Source: Pannonibacter sp. SL95 (GTDB lineage: Bacteria > Pseudomonadota > Alphaproteobacteria > Rhizobiales > Stappiaceae). From it: 64,000 nucleotides of DNA. The DNA is taken from NCBI RefSeq assembly GCF_026672425.1, contig NZ_JAPPRC010000003.1, positions 664,501 to 728,500 of the forward strand, in the 5' to 3' direction. Position numbers and translations under genes: made by a program. The notes below the pieces were generated by a model that saw only the letters and a list, made by a program, of their open reading frames with translations, made no database searches and was not told the origin of the DNA. Below, piece after piece: positions 1 to 6,846 of the stretch (position 1 is its first letter; every line of letters begins with the position of its first letter).

Positions 1-25
1 CCGGCTTTTTGCTGCCCTCGCACCG

Positions 26-216
26 CCGTCATCCCGGCCCAGCTGAGCGTTAGCGAAGCGCCGAGCCGGGATCCAGAAATCAGCCGCGCGCAGCGCGACA
101 AAGCGCCCCTGCACCCGGGTATTGTTCAATTGCTTTTTGGAGCTCGCTCACGCTCGCACAGATGCGCTGGATTCCGGATCGGCGGTTCGCTTCGCTCACC
201 TTGTCCGGAATGACGG
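26..216. repeat. Dispersed palindromic repeat pair in intergenic DNA
   Basis: The 307 bases before the first gene hold no credible coding sequence. Two arms in opposite orientation are visible. The left arm, 26-76, begins CCGTCATCCCGGCCCAGC and ends GCCGGGATCCAG. The right arm, 167-216, begins CTGGATTCCGG and ends TGTCCGGAATGACGG, roughly the reverse complement of the left arm. The same family recurs at 55080-55213, again as an inverted pair, so this is a dispersed genomic repeat. The arms could fold into a long stem in RNA and may end transcription from the operon that stops at 308; that role is inference. Confidence 0.6.
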
Positions 217-307
217 CGCGAGCCGGGACCAGCGACCTCCCCAAATACACGAAAGCCGGAGCGGTCACCCACCCCGGCTTCTGAGTATTGCAGCAGGCTG
301 CTTGGCT

Positions 308-1435
308 TCAACCGTGTTCCCGCTCGACCTCGTCCAGCGCCTGGCGCATGGCGGTGATGCCGTTGCCGATGTCGTCGCCAAGGCGCAGGAGGCTGCCGCC
401 GAGGAGATAGACCACGTCGCTTCCGTACATCCTGGCCATTTCACCGGCCCGTTCCACGCTCATGCCGCCGCCGGGGCTCGGCAGCATCGCCTGGCCGGGG
501 CCGGATGGGGAGCGGCAGGCATCGGCGATCGACTGGCATTCGGCCACGGTGAAGCCGAAGCGGCCGCCGACATTCGGGAACACGGAAATATCCGAGCCCG
601 CAATGCGCTGCAGCGTGCCGAACATCATGGCGTGGGTGAAGCCGGTGTCGGGCGAGAGGACATACGGTCCAAGGAAACTCGGATGCGTCATGATCGGCAT
701 AGCCAGCCGCTCGTCGGCGGCGATCCGGGCGGCGATGCCGAAGCCGAGCAGGCCCGGCATGATCAGGATGCCATCGGCGCCAGCGTCCCGGGCAAAGCGG
801 ATGTTGGCGTCAAGCTCCTGCGGCTCGCCGGCCAGCGAGGGGAAATAGAGCGCCTTGCGGCCTGTCTCCTCCTGAGCCCTGGCAAGGGCGGCGGCGGTCT
901 TCTCGACGCGCTCGCGGAAGGGGGCCATCGGCTGGTCCATGATCCCGTGGTCTTCCTTGACGATATCGGCCCCGCCCTTGGCGCAGAGATAGGCGATGCG
1001 GGCCAGCGCGTCGGCCCCGAGCCCCTGCGGCTTCAGCACGGGTGCAATCAGACCGCCCTTCGGCCGTCCCGCCAGCCGGCGGATGCCCTCGATGCCGAAG
1101 CGCGGCCCGGGATGGCGGGCCTGCATCGTTGCGCCGAGGGCAATGTCGATCACCTTCAGCCCGCGCTGGATGGAGGAATTGCCGAAGATCACGTTGAAGA
1201 ACTGGGCGATCTCGAAACCGGCGCTGTCCGGGCTGTAGCTGATGACGGCCCGGAACGTGACCTCACTTTCGCGGCCGATCTCCTCGATCTGGCCGAGGAT
1301 CTCGTCGGCGATATAGCCTTCCGGCACCACATCGCGGGGAACTTCCACGGTCTGCTCAAGCGCGATGGCCTCGGCGCGCTGGCGCGCCTCGGCCTCGCTT
1401 GCGGCGAAGATGCGGTAGGTAACGGCAAACCGCAT
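308..1435 (-). CDS. RuBisCO-like protein (form IV), isomerase/decarboxylase-type, substrate unknown
   Basis: 375 aa, shorter than a true RuBisCO large subunit (about 470-490). The fold is recognised from an N-terminal segment containing FFNVIFGNSS (79-88) and barrel motifs aligning with the RuBisCO active site: LKPQGLG with K135 (K175 equivalent), GGADIVKEDHG with K160 (the carbamylated lysine) and D162 (D203 equivalent), a His at 251 (H294 region), and glycine-rich phosphate loops around 321-324 and 346-347. Two catalytic positions differ: the metal ligand Glu204 is His163 and the loop-6 Lys334 position reads as Arg292. Carboxylase activity is therefore not expected. Known relatives act in methylthioribulose 1-phosphate isomerisation or as 3-oxo-isoapionate 4-phosphate decarboxylase/transcarboxylase. 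The ATG shares one base with the stop of the upstream transketolase gene (TGATG), so the two are translationally coupled. Family assignment is firm; substrate is open. Confidence 0.85.
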   Translation of the reverse strand: MRFAVTYRIFAASEAEARQRAEAIALEQTVEVPRDVVPEGYIADEILGQIEEIGRESEVTFRAVISYSPDSAGFEIAQFFNVIFGNSSIQRGLKVIDIALGATMQARHPGPRFGIEGIRRLAGRPKGGLIAPVLKPQGLGADALARIAYLCAKGGADIVKEDHGIMDQPMAPFRERVEKTAAALARAQEETGRKALYFPSLAGEPQELDANIRFARDAGADGILIMPGLLGFGIAARIAADERLAMPIMTHPSFLGPYVLSPDTGFTHAMMFGTLQRIAGSDISVFPNVGGRFGFTVAECQSIADACRSPSGPGQAMLPSPGGGMSVERAGEMARMYGSDVVYLLGGSLLRLGDDIGNGITAMRQALDEVEREHG

Positions 1436-2436
1436 CAGAGCGCCTCGGCCTTCACGGCGGAATGCACGGCGTCGACGCGCACGCTGTCGAGGGCGTCCTC
1501 GTCGATGCCTGTCTGCTGGCCGGTCAGATCCTCGATGGCCTTGACCAGGGCCATGGCGTCGAGACCGTAGTAGCGCATCAGATAGGGCTTGGAGCCGCCA
1601 TGGGCGTAGGTGTCCTTGAGACCCAGCCGGATCAGGCGGCGGCCCATCCCCGCCTCTGCCATGGCTTCCGCCGTCATCGACCCGATGCCGCCGGCAATCA
1701 GGTGGTTTTCCAGCGTGATGACGCCAAACCGCACGCTGGCGGCGTGATCGAGGATCGCCTTGGCGTCGAACGGTTTCAGCGTGTTGAGATGCAGGTGGCG
1801 GACGGAGACGCCGACCTTGGCGAGGGCCCCACCGGCGCGCATCGCCTCTTCCGTGGTGATGCCGGCGGTGATCACCAGCACGTCGCTGCCTTCCGACAGG
1901 ACACGCAGCTCGCCGACCTTCATCGGGTCCTTGAACAGGCGTGGCACCGAGCCGCGCAGCACGCGGGCATAGACCGGACCGTCAATGCTGTCGGCGGCCT
2001 CGACGATGCCTTCCACTTCCGTGGCATCGCCGGTTTCAAGCACCGTCATGTTCGGGATGGTGCGCATCACCGAGATGTCCTCGATGGCCTGGTGCGTCAT
2101 GCCGCCCGGCGTGGTGATGCCCGGCAGGAAGCCCATCAGGCGCACCTTGCGGCGCGGATAGGCGATGGAGGCCATCAGCTGGTCATAGGGACGGCGGTAG
2201 AGAAACACGCCGAACGTATGGATGAACGGCCGGAAGCCGGCGAGGCCAAGGCCACCGGCGAAGGACAGCATGTTCTGCTCGGCCATGCCCATGGACAGGA
2301 ACTGCTCGGGATGCCGGTCACGGAAGCCGTCGATCTCGCAGCTCGAGGTCAGGTCGGCGGAAAGGCACAGCACTTCCGGGTTCTTGACCGCGTAGCTCTC
2401 GAAGGCGGCCGCGTAGGGGCGGTTGACCATTTCCAT
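1435..2436 (-). CDS. Transketolase, C-terminal (pyrimidine-binding) subunit
   Basis: 333 aa. It matches the second half of a transketolase: a Pyr domain with GMAEQNM, whose Glu activates thiamine diphosphate, then GGMTHQAIEDISVMR, then the C-terminal domain. It pairs with the gene just upstream, which supplies the other half. Split transketolases of this kind form A2B2 complexes and move two-carbon ketol units between sugar phosphates; the donor and acceptor here cannot be read from sequence. The frame is open to 2484, but the ATG at 2436 fits best: it lies just after the previous stop (2438) and has GGGGGAA upstream. Its stop overlaps the start of the RuBisCO-like gene. The Calvin-cycle transketolase is a separate full-length gene at 26305-28299, so this pair is likely specialised. 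Confidence 0.85.
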   Translation of the reverse strand: MEMVNRPYAAAFESYAVKNPEVLCLSADLTSSCEIDGFRDRHPEQFLSMGMAEQNMLSFAGGLGLAGFRPFIHTFGVFLYRRPYDQLMASIAYPRRKVRLMGFLPGITTPGGMTHQAIEDISVMRTIPNMTVLETGDATEVEGIVEAADSIDGPVYARVLRGSVPRLFKDPMKVGELRVLSEGSDVLVITAGITTEEAMRAGGALAKVGVSVRHLHLNTLKPFDAKAILDHAASVRFGVITLENHLIAGGIGSMTAEAMAEAGMGRRLIRLGLKDTYAHGGSKPYLMRYYGLDAMALVKAIEDLTGQQTGIDEDALDSVRVDAVHSAVKAEAL

Positions 2437-2437
2437 C

Positions 2438-3367
2438 TCAGTGTTCCCCCAGCTTGATCGGCTCGATGCCCAGTTCGGCAGCAATCGCGATGTTCATCTC
2501 CGCGCGCTCGGCGTCCGACTTGAAGCGGACATAGTGCAGGCGCGGGAAGCGGCGCATCAGGAACTCCATGCCCTTGGTGGGCGAGGAGTTGGCCAGGATA
2601 ATCAGCGGCTGGCCTTCATGCGGGGTCGCCTTGGCCTGGCGCATGGCGGTGAGGTCATGGGCGTCGATCTCGGCGACGACCGCGCCGAAGTTGCGCAGCT
2701 TGGTGGCGATGTCGCCGACGGTCATGACGCTGTCCATCGCGCCGTCGCACTGCTGCCGGTTGACGTCCATGATCGCCCAGACATTGTCGATGCCATGGTG
2801 CGCGGCCGCCTGCACGGCTTCCCAGGTCTGGCCTTCCTGCACTTCGCCGTCCGACATGAACACGCAGACCTCGCCGCTTTCACCGCGGCGCTTGCGGCCC
2901 CAGGCAAGGCCCGCACCGGTCGACAGGCCGATGCCCAGCGTTCCGTTGTGCACCTCCATGCCGGGGCTGTGCTCGGCGCCGATCATCTCGACCGAAGAAC
3001 CATCCTGGTTGAACATCTCGAGGCCTTCGGGGGCCATGCGGCCGACCTCGATCAGCGTGGCATAGGCAACCAGCGCGTAATGCGCCGGGGCGATGAACAG
3101 CCGGTCATACTGCGGCTCGAACGGACCGTTGTAGCCAGCGCCCGTCACGTAGGTCGTGTTCTCTGCCGAAGGGACGCCGCCGAACGGGGGCGGGATCATC
3201 GGCAGGGTCGGATCGCCCAGCTTCAGCGCCTCGTTGTAGAGAAAGGCGAGCTGTTCAGCTGCAGAGCAAGCCTGGCTCAGGTAGCCGCCATTGTTGCGCA
3301 TGCAATGCTCGAACACCCGCCTGCGGATGCCGAGCGCGATCTCCTCGGTCGTCTTGACGTTCTTCAC
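2438..3367 (-). CDS. Transketolase, N-terminal (thiamine diphosphate-binding) subunit
   Basis: 309 aa from a GTG start. The thiamine diphosphate/Mg site is visible as SDGEVQEGQTWEA (172-184) followed about 20 residues later by DVN (201-203), matching the family pattern GDG-X(n)-N with Ser for the first Gly. An unusual segment of some 30 residues (about 50-85, rich in Pro and Gly) precedes YDRLFIAPAHYA, the counterpart of the usual DRF-SKGHA segment; that loop in typical split transketolases is shorter and reads SKGH. The frame opens at 3427, but GTG at 3367 is preferred: GGAG lies six bases upstream and family homology begins here. It is the first gene of the operon transketolase-N, transketolase-C, RuBisCO-like protein. 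It follows the ABC ATPase gene by 63 bases on the same strand. Confidence 0.83.
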   Translation of the reverse strand: MKNVKTTEEIALGIRRRVFEHCMRNNGGYLSQACSAAEQLAFLYNEALKLGDPTLPMIPPPFGGVPSAENTTYVTGAGYNGPFEPQYDRLFIAPAHYALVAYATLIEVGRMAPEGLEMFNQDGSSVEMIGAEHSPGMEVHNGTLGIGLSTGAGLAWGRKRRGESGEVCVFMSDGEVQEGQTWEAVQAAAHHGIDNVWAIMDVNRQQCDGAMDSVMTVGDIATKLRNFGAVVAEIDAHDLTAMRQAKATPHEGQPLIILANSSPTKGMEFLMRRFPRLHYVRFKSDAERAEMNIAIAAELGIEPIKLGEH

Positions 3368-3404
3368 AGCCGTCTCCGTCCCCTCTGGAAGTTGGTTCCC
3401 TGAG

Positions 3405-3434
3405 GTTATGACGGGCGAATGGCACAATTGTCAA
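3405..3434 (-). promoter_or_regulatory. Candidate sigma-70 promoter of the split transketolase / RuBisCO-like operon
   Basis: On the minus strand a perfect TTGACA (3429-3434) is followed after 18 bases by CATAAC (3405-3410), which shares four of six bases with the -10 consensus. It overlaps the last codons of the ABC ATPase gene and sits about 40 bases before the GTG at 3367. It suggests the three-gene operon can be transcribed independently of the cobalamin operon upstream. This is motif matching only. Confidence 0.4.
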
Positions 3435-4297
3435 ATGCAATTGACTTTTGATGAAGTGGCGTCGTCGGCTGGGCTTGCGGTTCCACCCTCCGGCTGCCAG
3501 AGCCGCGCGATCGGCACGACCAACTGGCGGTGATCGCTCTGCAGATGTCCGATGCGGATGTTGTAGGTCGCGGCCATTCGATCCGAAGTCAGCACCGCCG
3601 CCGGGGTTCCATCGGCAACGAGTTTTCCCGTGTCGAGCAACAGGAGACGGTCGCACCAGGCGCTGGCCAGTGTCAGGTCATGCAGCGACACGACGACTGT
3701 CACGCCCTCGGCGACCAGGTCACGGAAGCACTGCATCAGGGCGAGCTGATGCTCCGGATCGAGGCCGTTGCAAGGCTCATCGGCAAGGATCAGGCGGGGA
3801 TCCTGCGCCAGCAGTCGCGCAATCAGGACACGCGCCTGTTCGCCGCCAGACAGGCGGTCGAAGGGCCGGTCGGCGAAGGCCTGAACGTCCATCCGGCGCA
3901 TGGCGTCTTCGACACTTCTGAGGTCCTCGAAGGACGGTGCCGGACGAATGAAGCCAAGCCCTTCGGCCTGATGCGGCATGCGGCCGAGCGCGACAACGTC
4001 GCGGCAGCGCAGTGGCCAGACAACGCTGCGCTCTTGCGGCAGGAAGGCCAGTGTGCGCCCGCGTTCGGCGGACGTCATCTGCGCCAATGGCCGCCCTTGC
4101 CACCGGATGTCGCTGCCGCGTTGGCCAAGCCCGGCTAGGGCCTTGAGAAGGCTCGACTTGCCCGCACCATTCGGTCCGATGAGACCGACCAGTTCCGGGC
4201 GGGACAGGGTAAAGCTGACGTTCTCGACGACTGTCTTGTCCCCGCGCTTCAAAGTCAGGTTCTGGACCAGGAGTCCGGGGAGGGCGTGGCTGTTCAT
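3431..4297 (-). CDS. btuD: ABC transporter ATP-binding protein, FecE/BtuD family (corrinoid importer)
   Basis: 288 aa. Walker A GPNGAGKSS lies near residue 39, the Q-loop near FLPQE, the ABC signature LSGGEQARVL near 145, and Walker B LILADEP follows, with a D-loop and a switch His (SLHD). Length and order match the ATPases of FecCDE/BtuCD-type metal-chelate importers. The ATG at 4297 overlaps the permease stop (ATGA). A cobalamin riboswitch leads the operon, so the cargo is probably cobalamin or another corrinoid; family members also carry iron-siderophores and haem, so the symbol is contextual. The C-terminal 30 residues extend past the conserved domain and contain the candidate promoter of the next operon. 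Confidence 0.85.
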   Translation of the reverse strand: MNSHALPGLLVQNLTLKRGDKTVVENVSFTLSRPELVGLIGPNGAGKSSLLKALAGLGQRGSDIRWQGRPLAQMTSAERGRTLAFLPQERSVVWPLRCRDVVALGRMPHQAEGLGFIRPAPSFEDLRSVEDAMRRMDVQAFADRPFDRLSGGEQARVLIARLLAQDPRLILADEPCNGLDPEHQLALMQCFRDLVAEGVTVVVSLHDLTLASAWCDRLLLLDTGKLVADGTPAAVLTSDRMAATYNIRIGHLQSDHRQLVVPIARLWQPEGGTASPADDATSSKVNCI

Positions 4298-5301
4298 TCG
4301 GCATCCTTTCTGAGGCGGACCAGCAGCCAGAGGAAAAAGGGAGCTCCGAGCGTCGCCGTGATGACGCCGAGCTTCAGGTCCCTGTCCGGCAGGATCACAC
4401 GCGCCACACAGTCTGCGGCCAGCAGGAAGGCGGCCCCGCCGAGGGCGCTTGCCCAAAGCAATCGTCCCGGCCGGTAATCGACAAGTGGACGCAGCAGGTG
4501 CGGCACGATCAGGCCGACGAAGCCGATCGCACCACTCACCGCTGTCGCGGCACCGACGCCGATGGCTGTCCCCAGAATCGCCCGGCGCCGAAGGCCGCCG
4601 AGACTGATGCCAAGGCTTGCCGCCACGTCGTCGCCAAGGGACAGCGCTTCCAGCCCGCGCTGGCAGGACAGGAGCAGCGCCACGCCGACTACAATGAAAG
4701 GCAGGGCCAGTCCGACATGCAGCAGACTGCGGTCCGTCAGCGACCCCATCAGCCAGAACACGATCTCCATCGCGGCAAAGGGGTTGTCGGACAGGTTGAG
4801 CACCAGCGATGTGAGGGCACCGGCGAGTGACGAAATAGCGACACCGGCGAGGATCAGCACCAGACGGTCGCCGGACCGGCCCGCCAGGAGTTGCAGCAGC
4901 ACGACGGCGGCCAACGCTCCGGCGAGGGCGCTGAGGGGAAGGGCGAGGCCGAACAGCGCCGAGGCACCGCTGTAGATGGCGATGACAGCGCCGAGCGAGG
5001 CAGTCGCCGATACGCCGATGAGCCCCGGTTCGGCCAGCGGGTTGCGTAAAAGACCCTGCAGCACCGCTCCGGCTAGCCCCAGAACCGCGCCGATGGCCGC
5101 CGCCAGAACGGCGCGCGGCAGGCGGATCTCGCGCAGGATGACGGCGTCGACCGATTGCGTATCCGAACCGGCAGGCATCAGCAGCCCGAGCGGATTGAGC
5201 CAGACTTCTCCGAGAGCCAGCGAGAGGCCGAACAGGCCGAAACACAAAAGCGCCAGCAGCCACGCCAGTTGCGCCGGATGGCGTGAAAAATGATTGGTCA
5301 T
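4294..5301 (-). CDS. btuC: ABC transporter permease, FecCD/BtuC family (corrinoid importer)
   Basis: 335 aa, normal length for the family, with about ten hydrophobic segments. Family motifs include LREIRLPRAVLAAAIGA (about 57-73), GAVLQGLLRNPLAEPGLIG (about 78-96) and a C-terminal GFVGLIVPHLLR segment that forms the coupling region with the ATPase. It should form the inner-membrane channel as a homodimer. Start overlaps the binding-protein stop by four bases and its stop overlaps the ATPase start, so all three are translationally coupled. Corrinoid specificity comes from the riboswitch at the head of the operon. Confidence 0.86.
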   Translation of the reverse strand: MTNHFSRHPAQLAWLLALLCFGLFGLSLALGEVWLNPLGLLMPAGSDTQSVDAVILREIRLPRAVLAAAIGAVLGLAGAVLQGLLRNPLAEPGLIGVSATASLGAVIAIYSGASALFGLALPLSALAGALAAVVLLQLLAGRSGDRLVLILAGVAISSLAGALTSLVLNLSDNPFAAMEIVFWLMGSLTDRSLLHVGLALPFIVVGVALLLSCQRGLEALSLGDDVAASLGISLGGLRRRAILGTAIGVGAATAVSGAIGFVGLIVPHLLRPLVDYRPGRLLWASALGGAAFLLAADCVARVILPDRDLKLGVITATLGAPFFLWLLVRLRKDAE

Positions 5302-6206
5302 GGTCTGGCGCTGCTTTCCTCGGGCTTCATTTCGGTCCGCTCGACAGCCTGCCGCAGCCGGGTGACCGCCTCGGCGGTGAAGGGGGCACCGCAGATCGAG
5401 TAGCGCACGTCCGCCGCGATCCGCCGTTCGTCGGGGAAGCGCAGGTCGAGGGCGGGATGGCGCAGGATCTCGGCCGCCCGGGAGGGGTTGTTCACGAAGC
5501 GCGGCGAGATCATCACGTAGTCCGGATCCGACAGAAGCAGCCGCTCCAGCGGCACGCGCCGTGATCCGCTGATGCCCATTTCTTCCCCAAGATGGCGGAG
5601 GCCCGCTGCGCGCACGATCTGGTTTTCCAGGGTTCCGGCGCCGGCGGTGTAGGTGTTGGTGGCGTAGGACCCAACAACGGGAGCCTCACCCGCGGTCCAC
5701 CGCGACGGCGTCTTTGCCAGCTCTGTCTCGAAGGCCGCGACCAGCGCTTCGCCCCTTGCCCTGTTGCCAAGCAGGTCCGCCATGCGGCGGATGTTGGCCT
5801 TGAGATCGTCGAAACTTGCCTCGGGCGTGAATTCCTCGACCCGGGTCCCCAGCCGCTTCAGGAGCTGCACGGTTGCCCGGGTCGTGTAGATGCCAGCCAG
5901 AACCAGATCCGGCTCAAGTCGGATGATCTCCTCCGCCAGCCCGTGGTTGATCGCCATTTCGGGCGTGACAAGGTCGCTGACCACTGCCATGTCCGCGCGC
6001 GCCGCCAGGCGTGACACGGACACGAGCTGGCCGGGCCTCGCGATCAGCAGCGCCAGCTGGTCGGTACACAGGTTCATCGAGACAACCCGCTGCCCCTCCT
6101 GACCCTGCGGGATCGGGCCAGGAGGGGCTTCGGCCATGGCCGCTGCTGATGCGAAGGGCATCAGCAGCGCCAGGACCGCAACCGTCAGGCGGCCCGGACG
6201 GTTCAT
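5298..6206 (-). CDS. btuF: Periplasmic corrinoid/metal-chelate binding protein (BtuF-like)
   Basis: 302 aa. An N-terminal Sec signal peptide is visible (MNRPGR, hydrophobic core, AMAEA cleavage region at about 26). The mature part has the two-lobed class III fold typical of helical-backbone binding proteins: VVSMNLCTDQLALLI (about 41-55), DLVLAGIYTTRATVQLLKRLG, and DYVMISPRFVNN in the C-terminal lobe. It would capture the cargo delivered by the TonB receptor upstream and hand it to the permease and ATPase encoded next. The ATG overlaps the stop of the upstream unknown gene. BtuF-like by context; a siderophore or haem binding protein would look similar. Confidence 0.82.
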   Translation of the reverse strand: MNRPGRLTVAVLALLMPFASAAAMAEAPPGPIPQGQEGQRVVSMNLCTDQLALLIARPGQLVSVSRLAARADMAVVSDLVTPEMAINHGLAEEIIRLEPDLVLAGIYTTRATVQLLKRLGTRVEEFTPEASFDDLKANIRRMADLLGNRARGEALVAAFETELAKTPSRWTAGEAPVVGSYATNTYTAGAGTLENQIVRAAGLRHLGEEMGISGSRRVPLERLLLSDPDYVMISPRFVNNPSRAAEILRHPALDLRFPDERRIAADVRYSICGAPFTAEAVTRLRQAVERTEMKPEESSARP

Positions 6207-6835
6207 GACTGGCGGAACCCCTTGCCTTCTGCGTCGAGGGCCTCTTCCGGACGGCCCAGCCAGTGGGCCGACAGCGCACGCCAGGTCGCGAGACGCGAGA
6301 AGTCCGGGGTTTCCGACAGGCTGTCGTTGTCCTCGATGAAAGGATTGGGCAGGAACACCGAGATCATCGGTTCACCTGCGCCATTGACCATCTCGAAGCC
6401 CCAGCTCACCGGCTTGCCATCGCGTCCGAAGCTGCGGAAGAACGACGCGCGCGACGGCTTGCGGTGCCGCCGCTTCTCCTCTGGCGTCGGAAACTTCGGC
6501 GAGCCCATGTTTTCGCCGATGCACAGGTGAAAATGCCCGCCATTGGCGAACATCACCGTCAGGTAGGCGTCGAACAGGCTGATCTTCACCGGAGCGCCGG
6601 GGCACTTCCATTCATAGGCCGCCCCTTCGATGATCGGGCCAAACCGGATGCCCTGCCAGTGTTCCTCGAAAATCTCGCGCAGCAGGGGTTCGAGAACCTC
6701 CTGCGTTGCCGGAATGTCCCAGATCTCGCGGCTGATCTTGCCTTCCGCGTCCCTGCGAACGTCTGTCGGTGCAGGGCCGGCAACGGGGAGCGAAAGGACG
6801 GCGGCCTGCGGGCTTGAGTCTGCAGTCATGGTCAT
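6203..6835 (-). CDS. Conserved protein of unknown function in a cobalamin-riboswitch operon
   Basis: 210 aa, no signal peptide and no membrane segment, so probably cytoplasmic. Notable conserved-looking stretches are EIWDIPATQEVLEPLLREIF (38-57), FANGGHFHLCIGENMG (about 95-110), a basic segment with RASFFRSFG, then SWGFEMVNGAGEPMISVFLPNPF. I think this is a small family seen beside cobalamin genes (possibly DUF7676, from memory, unverified); no enzymatic motif is clear. The HFHLC cluster could bind a metal or corrinoid, which is speculation. It lies between the TonB receptor (11 bases downstream of that gene) and the binding protein, overlapping the latter by four bases, so it is an integral operon member. 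Candidate roles are corrinoid handling, trafficking or remodelling. Confidence 0.75.
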   Translation of the reverse strand: MTMTADSSPQAAVLSLPVAGPAPTDVRRDAEGKISREIWDIPATQEVLEPLLREIFEEHWQGIRFGPIIEGAAYEWKCPGAPVKISLFDAYLTVMFANGGHFHLCIGENMGSPKFPTPEEKRRHRKPSRASFFRSFGRDGKPVSWGFEMVNGAGEPMISVFLPNPFIEDNDSLSETPDFSRLATWRALSAHWLGRPEEALDAEGKGFRQS

Positions 6836-6846
6836 GCGCGATCTCC

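Noticed and set aside
122-1570. Long open frame (482 codons) on the plus strand over the RLP gene
   Set aside because: It is antisense to a clearly recognised gene, has Ala/Gly/His-rich composition typical of GC-rich shadow frames, and no recognisable motif.
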